NCBI GenBank assembly: GCA_024699855.1
Contig: JAMPIQ010000001.1
Span: 10,974,001 to 11,038,000 of the forward strand
Direction: 5' to 3'
From: Aphelenchoides besseyi
Lineage: Eukaryota > Nematoda > Chromadorea > Rhabditida > Aphelenchoididae
Length of the DNA: 64,000 bases
Below, in pieces: positions 1-12,623 of the stretch (position 1 is the first letter of the stretch; each line of letters starts with the position of its first letter). The position numbers were made by a program, and so were the translations under genes. The notes under the pieces were generated by a model. It was not told the origin of the DNA. It made no database searches and was given only the letters and a program-made list of their open reading frames with translations.

Positions 1-258
1 GCGAGAACGTCTGGTCGAATTAATTTTTAATGAAAACGAAAAGAGTTATTTTTGAGAGAAAGTTTTGTACAACAAAAATACATGACTACTCCAACGGTCT
101 TCGATCTCGCAAACATCCGATCGATCGGACAACGAGAAACAACTTCCGGTTGTCGGATGGAAACGGTTGATTTTTTGCTCTTTGCCGCAGTTTCGGCTAA
201 ACCGCGTATCCCACGCAACAGTCTGGAGGCATCCGGCAACTGAATTTGGAACTTTTAG

Positions 259-1059
259 GCTTTGGTGGCTCATGTTTCCAGAAGGACGTTCTGAGTTTGG
301 TTTATCTTTGCGAGTCGTTGAATCTGCGCGAAGTGGCCGACTATTTTCATTCGATCATCGCCATCAACACTTGGCAGCGGCGACGATTCGCGGACAAAAT
401 CATCGCCGAACTGTTCAACACGGTCACCGACAAACGGATCACGTTGTTCGGGTTTGCGTTCAAAAAGAACACCGGCGATACACGTGAATCATCGGCCATT
501 CACATCGCAAAGTATCTACTTGAGGAACATGCCCAAGTGTGCATCTACGATCCGAAAGTGACGGAGAGAACGATACGCAACGATCTGACCGCCGTTCACG
601 ACGAACAACACGGTAGTTGTGCTGCTTCAACGGCTGTTCATCTGCATTTCAGTTAACAAACTGGTATCCGTCTTCTCAGATCCCTATGAAGCAGCTCGCG
701 ACTCGCATGCGATCGTGATCATGACCGAATGGGACGAATTCAAAGTAAGAGCTTGTGACATTACGGTGTTCGTTTTGAGCGCTTCGTATTTCGGCGTAAA
801 CCGCTAAGCCATCTGTTTGTCCAAAAACGTCAATCGAACTGCTTACAATTTTACCTGCGGATTAGACCGCCGCTTCGACGTCAATCAATTTACCTGCTTT
901 TAGGACTACAATTATCAAAAACTTTTTGATTCGATGAAGAAGCCGGCATCGCTCTTCGACGGTCGCATACTGGTCGATTCGGAGAAGCTGCGACACATCG
1001 GCTTCCGCGTCTTCACCATCGGCTCTGCCGCAACCCAATCATATCATTTGTTTAACTGA
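259..1059 (+). CDS. sqv-4: UDP-glucose 6-dehydrogenase, C-terminal exons (5' end off window)
   Basis: Oxidises UDP-glucose to UDP-glucuronate with NAD+ in the cytosol, feeding glycosaminoglycan synthesis. Three exons are readable: 259-612, 653-744 and 904-1059. The first opens with the catalytic-cysteine motif [10 protein letters not shown], followed by [41 protein letters not shown] and IYDPKV. The second gives [14 protein letters not shown] and TEWDEFK. The third gives [10 protein letters not shown] and ends shortly after IGFRVFTIG. This order matches animal UGDH. The N-terminal NAD-binding half is not in the window; bases 1-258 read as intron, with a TTTTAG acceptor at 253-258. The 40-bp intron (613-652) was fixed by keeping the VNKLVSVFS segment that the family has before DPYEA. 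The C-terminal tail is short compared with the vertebrate enzyme. The symbol follows the nematode orthologue name. Confidence 0.93.
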
Positions 1060-3806
1060 AGAGCGTACTTCCAACTTTTGGGCATAATCTTCTCACAGTT
1101 AATTAGTTTTTCTCTAATAAACTTTAACAAGGAAAAGGCATCCCAACTTTTGAATCCAATTCGAAGCTTCTTAGTAAATGAATAATTCAATGGGCAGCCG
1201 AAAGGTCGGTAATCTAATCTGCGAAGTACAAAGCCCATGAGTTTTGTCGAGTTCTGAATCGTTTATGTGTTCGACGGACGAATACAAACCTCTTTTCCTC
1301 TAATTTGTTAACCGCCCTGATTACGAATTCGCTCCAAAGTCAAAAACTAACTTCTGAACACTTAGACTCGACGGGATACTGTAACATTCGGTTCGGGTTT
1401 AAGGAGCCTTTGAATTGAAAGGAACACTTCGTACGACGAATGATTTCGAAAAAACAACATTTTTTCGACGTTAACGAGAACTGTCAGTTTCGCGGTTTAC
1501 AGTGTTTTGTGTCACATTCATCTGCTGCTCACGCATTCTTTCTGGTCGGTTTGTTCGTTACTGTCGACTACAATTTCACGTTCGACCGCATTCGACGGGA
1601 CTTAACTCCAATTTTGCTCACATCCTTTTGCTGAGGAAGCACTTTCATGCGCGGTGTTTAAAGAATCTGTGAATGACGTTTAAGTGATCAAACCAAAGAA
1701 GACCTGCGATGTGATGTCTTCATTTCGGTTCGAACTAAGATATTTGAAGTATTCTTCCGACTAGGAATGTTGTGGAAAAGCGGAGGATTACTCGACGATC
1801 TTCACTCCCACAATTGTGCTGTGCAGAGATGTACTTTGAACAAAAGAGCTCAGCAATACAGAAACCCGGTAGTTCAAAAACCCACTTTGAAACTCGTCGT
1901 CAAGTATACTGTACAAGAGAATATTTGTTGAATCGGATTTCGTTATCGCTATCCACGTAACAACCGTTGAATTGAAGACTAATGACAAACTTTGCGGAGA
2001 ACGTTCAATGAACAAAAGATTAAATGACAAAAAGAACTTCGAGAGCACCCGTAATTGCCACTTTGACTTCTTTGTATAGTCGGGACTCGACCGCATAATA
2101 TTGGAAGTGAGCGTCGAGTAACGACCTTAATGACCTCATAACTATCATTAAAAAACAAGCTTCGTGAATAAGCGTTTCACGTGAACATACCCTCCAGGAA
2201 CCTTCTTTTTAACATTGGATTTGGAGATCGAACACGAACTGAAGCGACTTTTAATTTGGATTTCGTAAAGACTAAGGTCATAATCCCGACTAATCTTAGG
2301 GATAAAATAGATTCATTGCGACATTCGAGCACAATTAACATTCAATGCAAGGACATCAAGAAAGATCATTGTACAAATCCACAGTGCAACGAGTGACTTC
2401 AAAGGTTTGAACTTTGATCGTTCTGGGTTGTTTGCAAAATTGATTGAAATCGTAGTTCGAATACTTATCCTGGAAATGCAATGAATGACGCCAAGGACTA
2501 GTTACTTACTCTCAAAGTTGTATCCAAAATAGTCGCACAGTAATCGACAAAAGACGGACATGGTAGTGAATCTGAAAAGAATTCAAATTCATTTTAAACG
2601 AGTCGATTACTCTGAACGGTTCTTGCCCGAGATCCTCGTGACCAACTCAACACTTAAGTGCGTCTAATTGAATTGCAACAGCGCTCATAACCAAAATAAA
2701 AACCAGAAGTCGATTCATTTAGTACGTGTTATTCGGAAGTCAATTGCTGTTTTTATATTCACCGTTCAAGGTATCCCAAGGCTCATTGACCACAACGAAC
2801 ACATTGGCTTATTGCAAGAAGATTGAAAGTCCACTTCTGCCTTCACTTGTTCTTATCTAATTGGTTAATTGAGTTCATCTCATTCTTCTCGAACAGAAAC
2901 AATACGGCAAAAACTCAAATGCTCTATCAGAACGAGCATCGTAATCAAACCTTTCTCTTAAGCTTTCTATTAAATTGCGTTTATGTCAACATGGAAAACA
3001 ATCTTGTAATTTGATTCGGGCAAAGATCGACTACAAGTCAACTTAAATAGCTAGAAATTCTTCTGCACACGCAAACTCTAAGCTTCCATTAACACTTCAT
3101 TCAGGTATCTTTACTTCTATTTGTCACGCCACTTTCTAACCGTAGATGGAAACCAATCGGTTTCATTGAATATCTGAAGTTAAAACCAAAACAGAAATTC
3201 AATTTGTCTTTGAACTTCAGGACTTCAAGTCGACATCGTCTGCAAACCTTCTGTGGCTTATCGGCTACACAACGCACATCGTCTGATAACAACCGTTGCA
3301 AAAAGTTGTACATTCCCGGCTTCAGAAAACGTTGGAGTTGCGGTCAAATTGTTGCGCCTTCGTGATATACTTTTCATTTGTGATCAAATTCAACAAGTTT
3401 GCTTCAAAGTTTGATTATTTTTTTGATCAAAACTGTTAGGTGCCCAATCTACGGTTGTCATTGTATTCTTAACGAAATGACGTAAAATTCGCGGGTTCAT
3501 AGGCTGTAGGATTGAAATTGATTGTAACGTTTTGATACCCGAGTTTGATAGTTACATACATGTGTAGATCTATAGGTGCTTATTGTTAATATGCCTGATC
3601 TCTTGTATGTTCTCGTTGTTATTTCTCGTAAATTCATTAAGAGAAAAAGAAAAACAAACAGGTTGGGGTTCCAAACAAGTTTATTTATTAGAAATGCATG
3701 TTCATAGATGACAGCTTTTTGGGCTGCTAGTTTTTCTTGATGTTGCTGGAGACTCATAATCAGTTATGATATACGGTTTATTGTTTATGTCAGTCGTAGG
3801 TACATC
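1060..3806. other. Intergenic, no gene recognised
   Basis: About 2.7 kb downstream of UGDH. Only short AT-rich open frames occur on both strands, none with recognisable domains, splice-linked continuations or conserved motifs. No tRNA, tandem repeat or inverted repeat was seen. Confidence 0.5.
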
Positions 3807-5303
3807 TTATAATGCTTTTAACAGAAACCAGTTAAGCAAATTGTTTTCTTCATTTTGAAATTTGATTTCATAAGCTCCGATAAAGGCATGAAGTTCGCGT
3901 TTCTTTTGTGCGAAGTGGAAGAACGATCCGATCAGGTTAATGAGCTCCATGTACTTTCGTGCACCAGACAAGGTACCCAATTTCGATTGAAGATATCTCT
4001 GCAAAATAGTCGAATAGATTTCACGGCTCTGATCCAACAACAAACGTGCACGATCGGAAAGATTGGGAGTGTCTAAAACTTCAGTGTATACGAAACGTCG
4101 TTTGCACGTACCACCGTTGCAATAAATAATCGCTTTCAGCAGACAATAATCCTCAAATTCGACTGTCACACGCTCAATCGTTTCTATGTGTCGGGTAAAG
4201 TTGTCGTATTCAAGGGGCAAAATGCTACAAAACAGAAATTCTTGACTTGAAAACCGTTTCGAATTACTCAGGAAAAAAGCGATGAACATTCGGTACAATT
4301 TGATTTCTGTACATTATTGGACAAAGTCGATCGGGGTAAATGACAGTGGACGATTTTTCGCGGTAGGAATAAAACGCTTCGCTCAAAGTAGTGGTGACCA
4401 GAATCACGTGCTTCACTAATGCTTCTTGATCTAGAATATCTAGTTGCCAGAAAAAGGGCATCACCTTTAACTGTTCGACATTCAAAATCAAATCGGTGGC
4501 CAACCAGTGACGTCGTAAGATTTCAGAGCCGTTTGTACAAAGAAACTGAAGCTCCAAGACTTAGAATCAGTTCGACAATATACCTTGTGTTTGTCCGCAT
4601 TTGCCAACTCCGACTGTTTTTGCAACAGATTCCAAACGTTCTGATCGACGTAAAACGAAAAGCCGTCGAAAACGGACATACGTAGTCGACTGTACTTGAA
4701 TTCGATGAACTTCAGCGAATCGATTATTCGATGATTGCGAATCTGATCGAATTGTGGAACCACCGAAAACTGCTCATTGTAGCTAAGAAATGTGTACCTA
4801 CTTTTACGGTTAGTGACCTGTCGGCCTCAATTCTTTGTTTTCTCTTCTCACATTGATTCAGAATCTCGTTCGCATCGACATGCGAAGGCAGTTCTACTCG
4901 GTCGACGGACATACCGCACCGCAAACAGGCATCCATCCTACAGGATCGACATCGAAACAGAGATCCCGCACGAACTTCGCAGTTCGAATCGCGCTCACAA
5001 ACAAAATAAGCGCCATTCAATAAACTTCGACGAAAAAAAGCCTAAACATCTACGAGTAAGTTTCTTCCAAACTCCGATCATCACTTTGCAGCCATGACAC
5101 GCCGGGACGTTGTAATGACAATGAGTTGTTGGCAAGCCACAGACAGCGCACTCGGTTGGAGGAAGAAAAAACTTCCGCTTTGACTTCCGTTGGTACTTTC
5201 GTGGACACCGATAAGTCTCGTGTTGATTGGGAGTAGAAGACGAAGAGGATTCAATTTCGGCTAAGTCGAGATCATTTAACGCGTCTTCGGTCGTGATTAA
5301 CAT
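3807..5303 (-). CDS. Nuclear hormone receptor (NR C4 zinc-finger DNA-binding plus ligand-binding domain)
   Basis: Predicted ligand-regulated transcription factor of the expanded nematode NHR family. After an acidic Ser-rich N-terminus, the first C4 finger reads CAVCGLPTTHCHYNVPACHG then CK. A 43-bp intron (5084-5042) separates this from the AFFRRSLL helix and the second finger (FVCERDSNCEV ... FRCRSCRMDACLRCGM). The linker ESLPSHVDANEIL is followed by helical ligand-domain exons across about 4760-3807, including MPFFWQLDILDQEALV and a long helix LLLDQSREIYSTILQRYLQS. Start chosen at the ATG at 5303, stop at 3807. At least four introns interrupt the gene; those in the ligand domain (near 4790, 4585, 4300) are placed approximately. 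It lacks close similarity to the conserved NR subfamilies, so I infer a nematode-specific supplementary NHR. The DNA-binding domain identification is firm; the exact 3' exon structure is less so. Confidence 0.88.
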
Positions 5304-6939
5304 CTCTAAACAGAAGTGAGTTAATGGGAAAAAAGGTTGAAAATTCGAGAATGCGAAACGATCGCTCCGTTTGTACTTTCACCAATGAACCCACTAGTGA
5401 CATAAAAAAGTCAGTGTGCAAATGTCTGAACGTCAAACCATCGATGACTGGGAACCCACTTCCTAGCAAACACGTTCGAGAGAAACCATCGAATTTTTTG
5501 AACGCAAAGCCGATAGTTTTCCAGTGCAAACAAAACGTGGTACTCGCTTCAGCGGTCACGAATTAGAACCCGGAAAATGAGTGCTGATCTTTGGTTCGTT
5601 AGCCATCCGTTCAGCTTATTCATTTAAAGTTCAATGATTTAATAAATTTCGTAGAAGGATTGGTGGGATTAACTGAGCGGTATGCAATCATGGGAATTCA
5701 ATCTTTGCATTGGTTTTTGGTCACTACTAATTGTGTAGTCGTGTTAGCAGAAAGTGTTTCGAGCTGGAAGGAATAGGCAGTTCCTTTAGAAGTTTACCGG
5801 GAAACAACATCGAATAAATTTGATGACAAAGAAGGTTGCCGATGAGACCATCACTTTCGAGTTCTTTCAATTTGTCGTTATCGCTAGCAATCTCGTTGGT
5901 CTTGGTCTTACTTTAGAGAGTCCGTGAACTTAACAAATGGAGTTTAGAACATTTGTATTTTGAACATTCCGCAATACAACTTCTTTTGCCCTCTGAACGT
6001 TTGTTTCGAAATTGAATCCGCTGTTATTTGACCACCCGCAACTAAAGTTACTGCATTGTGCGACTCAGCCCTTTCGAAGAACATTTCTCTTGTGATCTTA
6101 TAATTCTTTTGAGTCTCTCGGCTTGTTCTCGATTTGATCTCAACAACTTTGAGTCTTTTAATATCCACTAACTCAAATGTCAAAAGGTACGATCGATCTG
6201 CTTTACTAGTCATGATGAATGATCTGAAGAACAGAACGCTCAAAAGTATAGCAAAATTACAAAATCGGTAATCGCAGCTCCACATTTCTTTTTTTCGAAG
6301 TCTGCTCGACCACAATTGAGCTAGCCCTCAAGAAGGTGTTTTATTCATAATGTCATGTTTAAAAAGACACAATGGCCATTGGACCGTTAACTGTGCCAAT
6401 CGACCTTCGGTTCAGTAGTTCAAGCGAACGAAAATCAAGTCTTCGGTATGCCGATTGGTTTAACATCTGTTTTAAGACATTTATTAACATTTTTATGCGG
6501 TTAATGGTTGTAGAGCTGATCGACATTCAGTTACTCTACGATGCTAAGAATCAGAAGTAACCTTAACGTTAAAACACAAATATAGTTTGAAGATTACTCA
6601 TTCAATTGCACAAGCTTAACGAATGAATTTTTCGCTCACAGACACAACGAAACAATCGCAAATAGAAGAAATACTTGAGAACTTTATTCTTGTTTTTAGA
6701 AACATTGAGGATCTGTACCCGTAGTCAAACTCAAGCTATCAACTAAACAACATCACTATTTGTTAATAAAAGATGTGTTGAGACCATCACTTGGTCTTGA
6801 TCCAAATTTCAACCCAGATCACATCCAGTTGAGTTAATGGAAGTAGATTGAATGTATCGTGTAGGCATGAGGAAAGAACAAAGTTGATGGAAACACAAGT
6901 GGAGCCACAAAATGGTGAACAAAAAGGAAGAAGTTAGGC
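5304..6939. other. Intergenic, no gene recognised
   Basis: Only short open frames are present, for example an 80-codon frame at 5324-5566 (+) with no recognisable features. Nothing else seen. Confidence 0.45.
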
Positions 6940-7560
6940 AATGTCGGTAAAAATTGCCTTCGAATACGAAAAGCGGTTGGAAATGTCGACAGTGATGTTG
7001 CGACGTCCGCGGAAATCCTGACGTTGAGCCAAGAACGTGATGTTACTGAGAGTTTTGTTGTACACGTATATCAGGCTTTTATGGCGTGCGAGTTAGTACT
7101 CCAGTCCAAAAAGTCTCCTTGTTTCATGAAACCCATCACCAAGAGAGCACTTTCAAATGGCTTGTACGTGTCCAGAATGTAAACGGCGGATTAACCATTT
7201 TAAGCCACGTTTTCACGTCTAATCCGAAAATAGTGTGTGGAAGCAATTGTTTTCGTTGAGTTTATCGATATCATGTGGCCGATTCGTCGATATTGTCGTT
7301 GACGAGAATCTTCAGATGGTACAATCGAAATTGCAGTTGAGGATTGACATGATGAATTGGAAATAAAGTCGAATCGTACGAACGCAGTTTACTGAGCGTG
7401 TTTTGAAAACCGAAAGCGATGTTGACAGTAAATATTTGGTACGATTTGAATGATTTACATTAATGCGTCGAGTAAGAAATCGAAAAACGCTTGGACAAAC
7501 ATCGCAAGTTGTTGGCGTTCGATTGTCTTTGTCGATCTGATTTACGGACTCAAATACCAA
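6940..7560 (-). pseudogene. Decayed protein-coding remnant, family unknown
   Basis: On the minus strand several protein-like segments appear in different frames and in colinear order: AFGFQNTLSKLRSYDSTLFP, then FRLYHLKILVNDNIDESAT, then LDTYKPFESALLVMGFMKQG, then YVYNKTLSNITFLAQRQDF and ITVDISNRFSYSKAIFTDI. Stops and frame changes lie between them, and no consistent GT-AG introns remove all of them. I do not recognise the family. Best read as a pseudogene, or as a gene whose frame has been broken by sequence errors. Confidence 0.35.
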
Positions 7561-8251
7561 CGAATAGAAGGAACGCTAACAGAGTTAACGGTCTCGCGAA
7601 CTCGAACTGTGTAACCTGTTCCTGGAGTAGAAGATTCTGCGCCCATCGAAGATTGATTTGGAAACGTTGTCGTGAGTTGGTCCTGAAAAGTGTACAAGAT
7701 AAGTACGAACTTGACGGAAAGCGTTTGTGTTAGAGAAGTGATTGCTTCTTCGTCGTCCGAATCGGATTGACCTGAAGTTGGTGATGTTGGACGATTTCGT
7801 CACGTCCACATCAAACCCACAATCCAATTAAGCAGCCTGTTGGGAATGCGCAATCATCTTTCCATGGACGACTGTCAACAATTATTGTTGGAAAAATCGT
7901 GTCAACCGTACTGCAACTACAACGATTGTGAATACTTGATCGTCGAGAAGGCATTTTCCGTAATATCAGGCCTACAAAATATTCACTTACCCATCATTTT
8001 CCGGTAGCGTCTTATAAACGTGACATTCTGATAATCAGCAAAGCGATCAATTTGGATTATAAGACTACGACACGAATTCCAATGTTGCCGTCAACACCGA
8101 AAATCTGGTTGTGAACGCAAGTTTCATCGACGAAAATTCGACATACGAATCGAATGAAGACGACGACCTACCGGATAAATCAAACGATAACGAATTACTT
8201 CTTGATGCCATCCTGGCAAAGACATTTGCCGGCGATCCTTATGTTTTGTAG
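7480..8251 (+). pseudogene. Decayed coding remnant with acidic C-terminus
   Basis: Plus-strand segments look coding but are not joined by an open frame: LVLKSVQDKYELDGKRLC ending in a stop at about 7733, then MRNHLSMDDCQQLLLEKSCQ followed by a Cys-rich stretch near 7850-7950. The final exon-like stretch reads NVAVNTENLVVNASFIDENS and ends in an acidic DDDLPDKSNDNELLLDA tail with a stop at 8251. A TAA in frame lies just before the last segment (about 8062). An AATAAA follows at about 8411. Family not recognised. Confidence 0.3.
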
Positions 8252-8584
8252 ATTGAAACCATCAAATCTTCTCCGTAATCTCATACCTCAAAACATTTTT
8301 TTGTGTACAATATTCTCATACTCTTTCGTTTTTCACTTGTATTAATCTTCAAATCTCGTTAACAGCCATTCTCGTCAATTACTTGTTAGTATTTACACGC
8401 TTTAACAACGATAAAATAAATACGTCAATACACAGTCTCGTGAATTCACTGCTTCGGCCCGGACCAACGGAGCGACTATCGATGGGTTGAGCATCAAAAA
8501 TGCGTTTGAGCCGCAGCCAAACCAAATCGAACAGTCGATCGGGTTCACTGAAATTGAGGTCGATAGGCTTCTTGTTCCTTTCGC

Positions 8585-9596
8585 TTACTTGAAAACGAAG
8601 CGATAAACTTTATCAGTTGAATTTTCTGTATCTGTGACACTGACTAGTAAAGTTCGCTCTCCATCAGTGTGCATAGATTGTACGTAGCCGTCGAATAACA
8701 TCGCTGTTTTCTTCCACTGCAAACTGTCCAGATCCAATGACAGAATTTGACTTTTGTTCTCTCGAATGCGATGAACGAAATTGAAAAGCGTTTTGCCAAC
8801 ACAACAAAACGTGTGATTGTAAAACTAAACGATCAGATTGACATCAATAACTAGCAAGCGACTTACATGAGTACCGGGTTCATAGAGAAGTTCCCAATCA
8901 AGAGTTTTTTGTTCAATCTGTTCGCCCGTTAAAATGGACAGTTTAATCAAATTTAATGATGGCTCGACATCTGAATTTTCAGTTAATCCAACTTTTACTA
9001 AACCATAAATGTAGTTATCAAAACAACCGATTACTCGCATATCATCCGGAAGGTTGCCCGATTTGGCCCATTGAAGCTGGCCGTTGGATTGCATTTTCAG
9101 TTTTAGATAGTAACTCGCTTCACTACCGTATTTCCAGAGTATCATTCCATCATTTAAATTTGGTGGAAAGTTGCAAGGAATCCATTCCCGTGAATAATTA
9201 ATCAAATCTAATGGGACCAGAATACTTTTTTCAATTGCAATCACTGAACGTTCCAAGTCGATCTCTGCCACGGCCCAGTACTCGTTCATGTCAAAAGGTA
9301 GCGTATAATTCAACAGTATGGTGCTCAAATTCAGTCCGAAAGCTTTATGCACAACTGGTGGACCTTTTTTCGATGGCAACCATTCACATTTTGCATTTGA
9401 AAAGTCAAAACTCAAATTTCTAAAATATTAACTTAATCAAAAGATAAAACCATTAAACTTACTTGTATTTGCAATGAAATAAGTCGATCATGTACGGAGG
9501 ATTACAGTCGATACCAAAGAAAAAACGGCCATCAACCGAGAATGTCGAACAATTGCTAAATGAAAAGTCGGGCATATCAGAAATCTTAACATCCAT
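8585..9596 (-). CDS. Uncharacterised protein B1 (paralogue of B2 at 20.4 kb)
   Basis: Three exons: about 9596-9463 starting MDVKISDMPDFSF, 9420-8866, and 8823-8585 ending YRFVFK-stop, joined by short introns with canonical GT-AG ends. The protein is about 310 residues, with no signal peptide or membrane segment evident. The C-terminal third (VGKTLFNFVHRI ... ILSLDLDSLQWKKTAMLFDG) has the alternating hydrophobic pattern of repeated beta-strands ending in a Leu-x-W, reminiscent of a propeller blade. It matches the C-terminal exon of B2 in layout (FVALHKLNNG ... STLKWNATNLKV), so the two are members of one local family. I do not recognise a named domain. An F-box-like start is not visible. Function is unknown. 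Confidence 0.7.
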
Positions 9597-9889
9597 CTTT
9601 TAGATATCCATTCAGAAGCCAACTTGTTAAACGTAATTAACAGAAAGATTGCAAAAAGCTGAAGCTACCAAAACGTGTTAACGAAGTTAACGGCAATTGA
9701 AACACGATCGATAAACTACGTGTTTAAATCGAAGGTCTTTCAAGCCGCTTTAGTGCACATGAGCAAACAGGTGCATCTAATGCTCGAATACGCAGCTAAT
9801 AGTGTAGTCAAAATTAACTTAAAGGTATTTGTCATAGAAACTCAGTATGTAAAAGTTCTCATTTTATTTGATTTCTTTGAGGGTTTTGC

Positions 9890-10450
9890 AACTGCGGACT
9901 TCTCTTCTCCGATCACTTTCTGCCCGCCGACGGCCTTCGGGGCCAAACTTTTTCGTTCTCCGCGGTCTCCTCACTCGGTTCCTTCGCCAAGGAAGCAATC
10001 TCTGAGCGCGAAATCAACCGCTTCACAAACTCGGAACAAAATACTTTGTTTATTCAAGTCTTTCTGAACTTCACAATAACCGAAATTCAAAAGGAACTGT
10101 TCGCTCTTTGTCTTCAACGTTCAATATATAGTCTCCTCGGGGTCGCGTTCGCGATTTCCTACTGTTCATGTGCGTTCCCTTCTGAGCATCAGCGTAAGGT
10201 GATGATTCACTTTTCGCGGTCCGCTTCTTCTTTTGGCCCTCTTCTATTTTTGAACTTTACAAGCGCGTGTTTTCGCGTTCTTTGCGGGGTTACGATATCG
10301 CTGGACTTGCGAATTTCAACAGCCAGGCGACTTCTTTAATGCCCTCTTTTCTTCCTTCCTTATTGACTTGGACCGAACTTCAGTTGCGATTTATTTCTGA
10401 TTTGTTACTGGAGATTTTGACTGGACGTCGGCCTCTAGTCTTCTTTTCTG
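9890..10450. other. Pyrimidine-rich, GC-richer block of unknown nature
   Basis: This stretch has noticeably more C and G than its surroundings on the plus strand, with repeated TTCGCG, CTTCTTTT and CCTCTTC strings. Overlapping open frames (9675-10067, 10046-10339, 10267-10578) have low-complexity, shadow-like translations and no domain. No terminal inverted repeat or target duplication was found. Confidence 0.35.
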
Positions 10451-10962
10451 TTTTCGAAACTACATCTCGTCTTATCACGGTTTGCCTGCAGAAAACCTCT
10501 AATAGCAATGTAGTGGTTAGCATAATCCAACAAAATGATCTACAAACTATCAAAATAAGGTCTAGTGAACAAAGATGACAGTCTGAATTACAACAATGAG
10601 ACTTGCAAGTCAAATAAAGGATGCTTGTTATCGTCGGAAGTAAACGTAGTACTTGTGAAGATTCAAGATACGGGCATTAAAGGTCAGTTATTGATGGTTG
10701 CGAAATTCGGGTAATCCCTCTCTCATTAATCGACTTCTGAACACAATAAACACTCGGCTATCATCTATTTATTATACGCCCAAAAAGTAGAAGCAGAAAA
10801 GTTGCTAATCGATTTTTCACCGTTCATATGTTTGTAGCCTCTTGTTAAAACACTGGATTATACAACATTTACTCCAAAATAACAAGCTGGCCTGGGCGTT
10901 CATTCGCGATAGTCTATAGTTAAACGACAACAAAAACTATTATGACTCCAAACGTTTATTGA

Positions 10963-12095
10963 TCAACCAAAAAGTTTTTGACCGTCAACCGACACCGAAA
11001 CAGTTTTGATTTGAGCATTGGGATTTGGATCCAAAACGCGTTGAGTCAAATGGCACACTAGTAAAAAACCGTCGACCATTGCGTGAATGACAAATGGGCT
11101 TTCGATTTGGTGCATTTGACGTTCCTCAGTAGGAACTAAAAACTTCAATGAAAGTGATTAAAAGACTTAACTTACTCTTTGTTGCTGAAGTTGTGCAGCA
11201 AACATTGCGAATAGAACGATCAGAATAAATCATGGCCGGGCCAGTGGGAACAGTTTTCAGATCTGAGGATGTAGATGTGGCCGACAACAAAGTTGGCGAA
11301 GCAGCGCGATAGCAAGCGATTCGACCTTCATTAGGCGACAAAGAACGGCCGGTACGAATGGACGGAGATTCATCGGGCATCTTCAACGACACTTCATTTT
11401 CGTCATATGTAGATCCGAGAGCTGGAATAGAAAATAAGGAAAAAATCAATTGAGATCTACCGCGTGAAGTCAAAAGCTCAAATTCGGATTGAGTGCTGTT
11501 CATTAAAATCGATCCCGAACTGCGCGGTTTTGGGCCCGTTTTGCGAATTGGACTTAAAGTCGGAATTGTGTGTTCGGAACGAACAGCTTTTGCGATGGGC
11601 TTTTTCGTTTGATTTGGAGTACGCTCTAAACCCGAAATGTCAATGGAATCAATGGTCGTGAACTTACCATGAGCAGTTTGAAGGTTGAAACTTTTTGGAG
11701 CTGAAGATCGTGTATAAGTACAGTCAACATGTTTTTTCAACTTACTGGACGTAGAGAACTCAGCCGATGCTTCTGTTCGTTGAATTGGATGTCCGAAGCT
11801 GTCAAAAGGAGCTGAACGCCCAAAACGCGACAATGGCAGTGAAGTAACTGCGCGCGATGGACGAGTTCCAATACGTGAATGCCCACGAGTAAATGGAGAA
11901 CGGCGGACGACTCGAGATTCTGCAGGCGAATTGATAGTTGAGTTGTTCGGAACACTAAAAGCCGTTAACAAGACGATCAGTGAGTTCAGCTTACTTGTTG
12001 GTGCCCAATTGAACGAACACCTCAAGGCTTTCAGTCGGACGATTTTCAGAAGAGTGAACAATGCGAAAATTGACGTTCTTCAGTGGAGCGGCCAT
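10963..12095 (-). CDS. Ser/Pro/Arg-rich, mostly disordered protein of unknown function
   Basis: The start MAAPLKNVNFRIVHSSENR at 12095 is followed by a short intron ending TTTTAG near 11955. Long low-complexity segments follow, rich in Ser, Arg, Thr and Pro (SRVVRRSPFTRGHSRIGTR; GPKPRSSGSILMNSTQSEFE; SIRTGRSLSPNEGRIACYRA). Several 40-55 bp introns interrupt the gene near 11745, 11665 and 11460. The last exon (about 11125-10963) is better ordered: FLVPTEERQMHQIESPFVI ... FLLVCHLTQRVLDPN ... stop. The junction before the last exon (near 11170) has ambiguous phase, so the C-terminal join is provisional. The first exon and last exon look like the only folded parts; the middle looks like a phosphorylatable linker. 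I do not recognise the family. Confidence 0.6.
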
Positions 12096-12623
12096 CGCAA
12101 TCAGTCGAAAAGTCAGAGAGCAGCCGTTTGCCGGAAGGCGAAAAAAACAATGAAAAAAGTTTGTCGGATGCTCGTTTCGATAAACAAAAACGTGTCAATT
12201 AGAACATTTGGTAGAAGACGAAAACGATAAAAAACGAGAAGGAAGGTTTGTTAGTTGACATTGGGTTGAATATGTTTTTTGGTTGCCGTTTAGTTATCGA
12301 TGGTCGATGTGCTTGAAAATTGACGTTTAGTTCAAAGAAAATGTCTTCAGTTGGGAAGTAAGAGGTGTGAAAGTGCCGATGTCTGATATTCAATTGGATC
12401 AAGAAAAACTGACAGATGATAAGCTTCTCGAGCTTTGAAATCAAAAAGTGGCTTCATTTGTGAAAAGAACGTGTTTTGCGTACGAAATACTTGTAAATTG
12501 CTTTAATATCTAATATTACTATAATTCCCAGAATTGGCCAAAAAATGCGCTTCCGAAGTGAAAGCTTTGACATGGTTTGTATAATCTTAAAGGACTCTAC
12601 GTCTTGCTTAAACTCAAAATGTG

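Noticed and set aside
9675..10578. Three overlapping plus-strand frames as a gene
   Set aside because: They change frame without splice sites, contain pyrimidine-driven low-complexity residues and show no domain.
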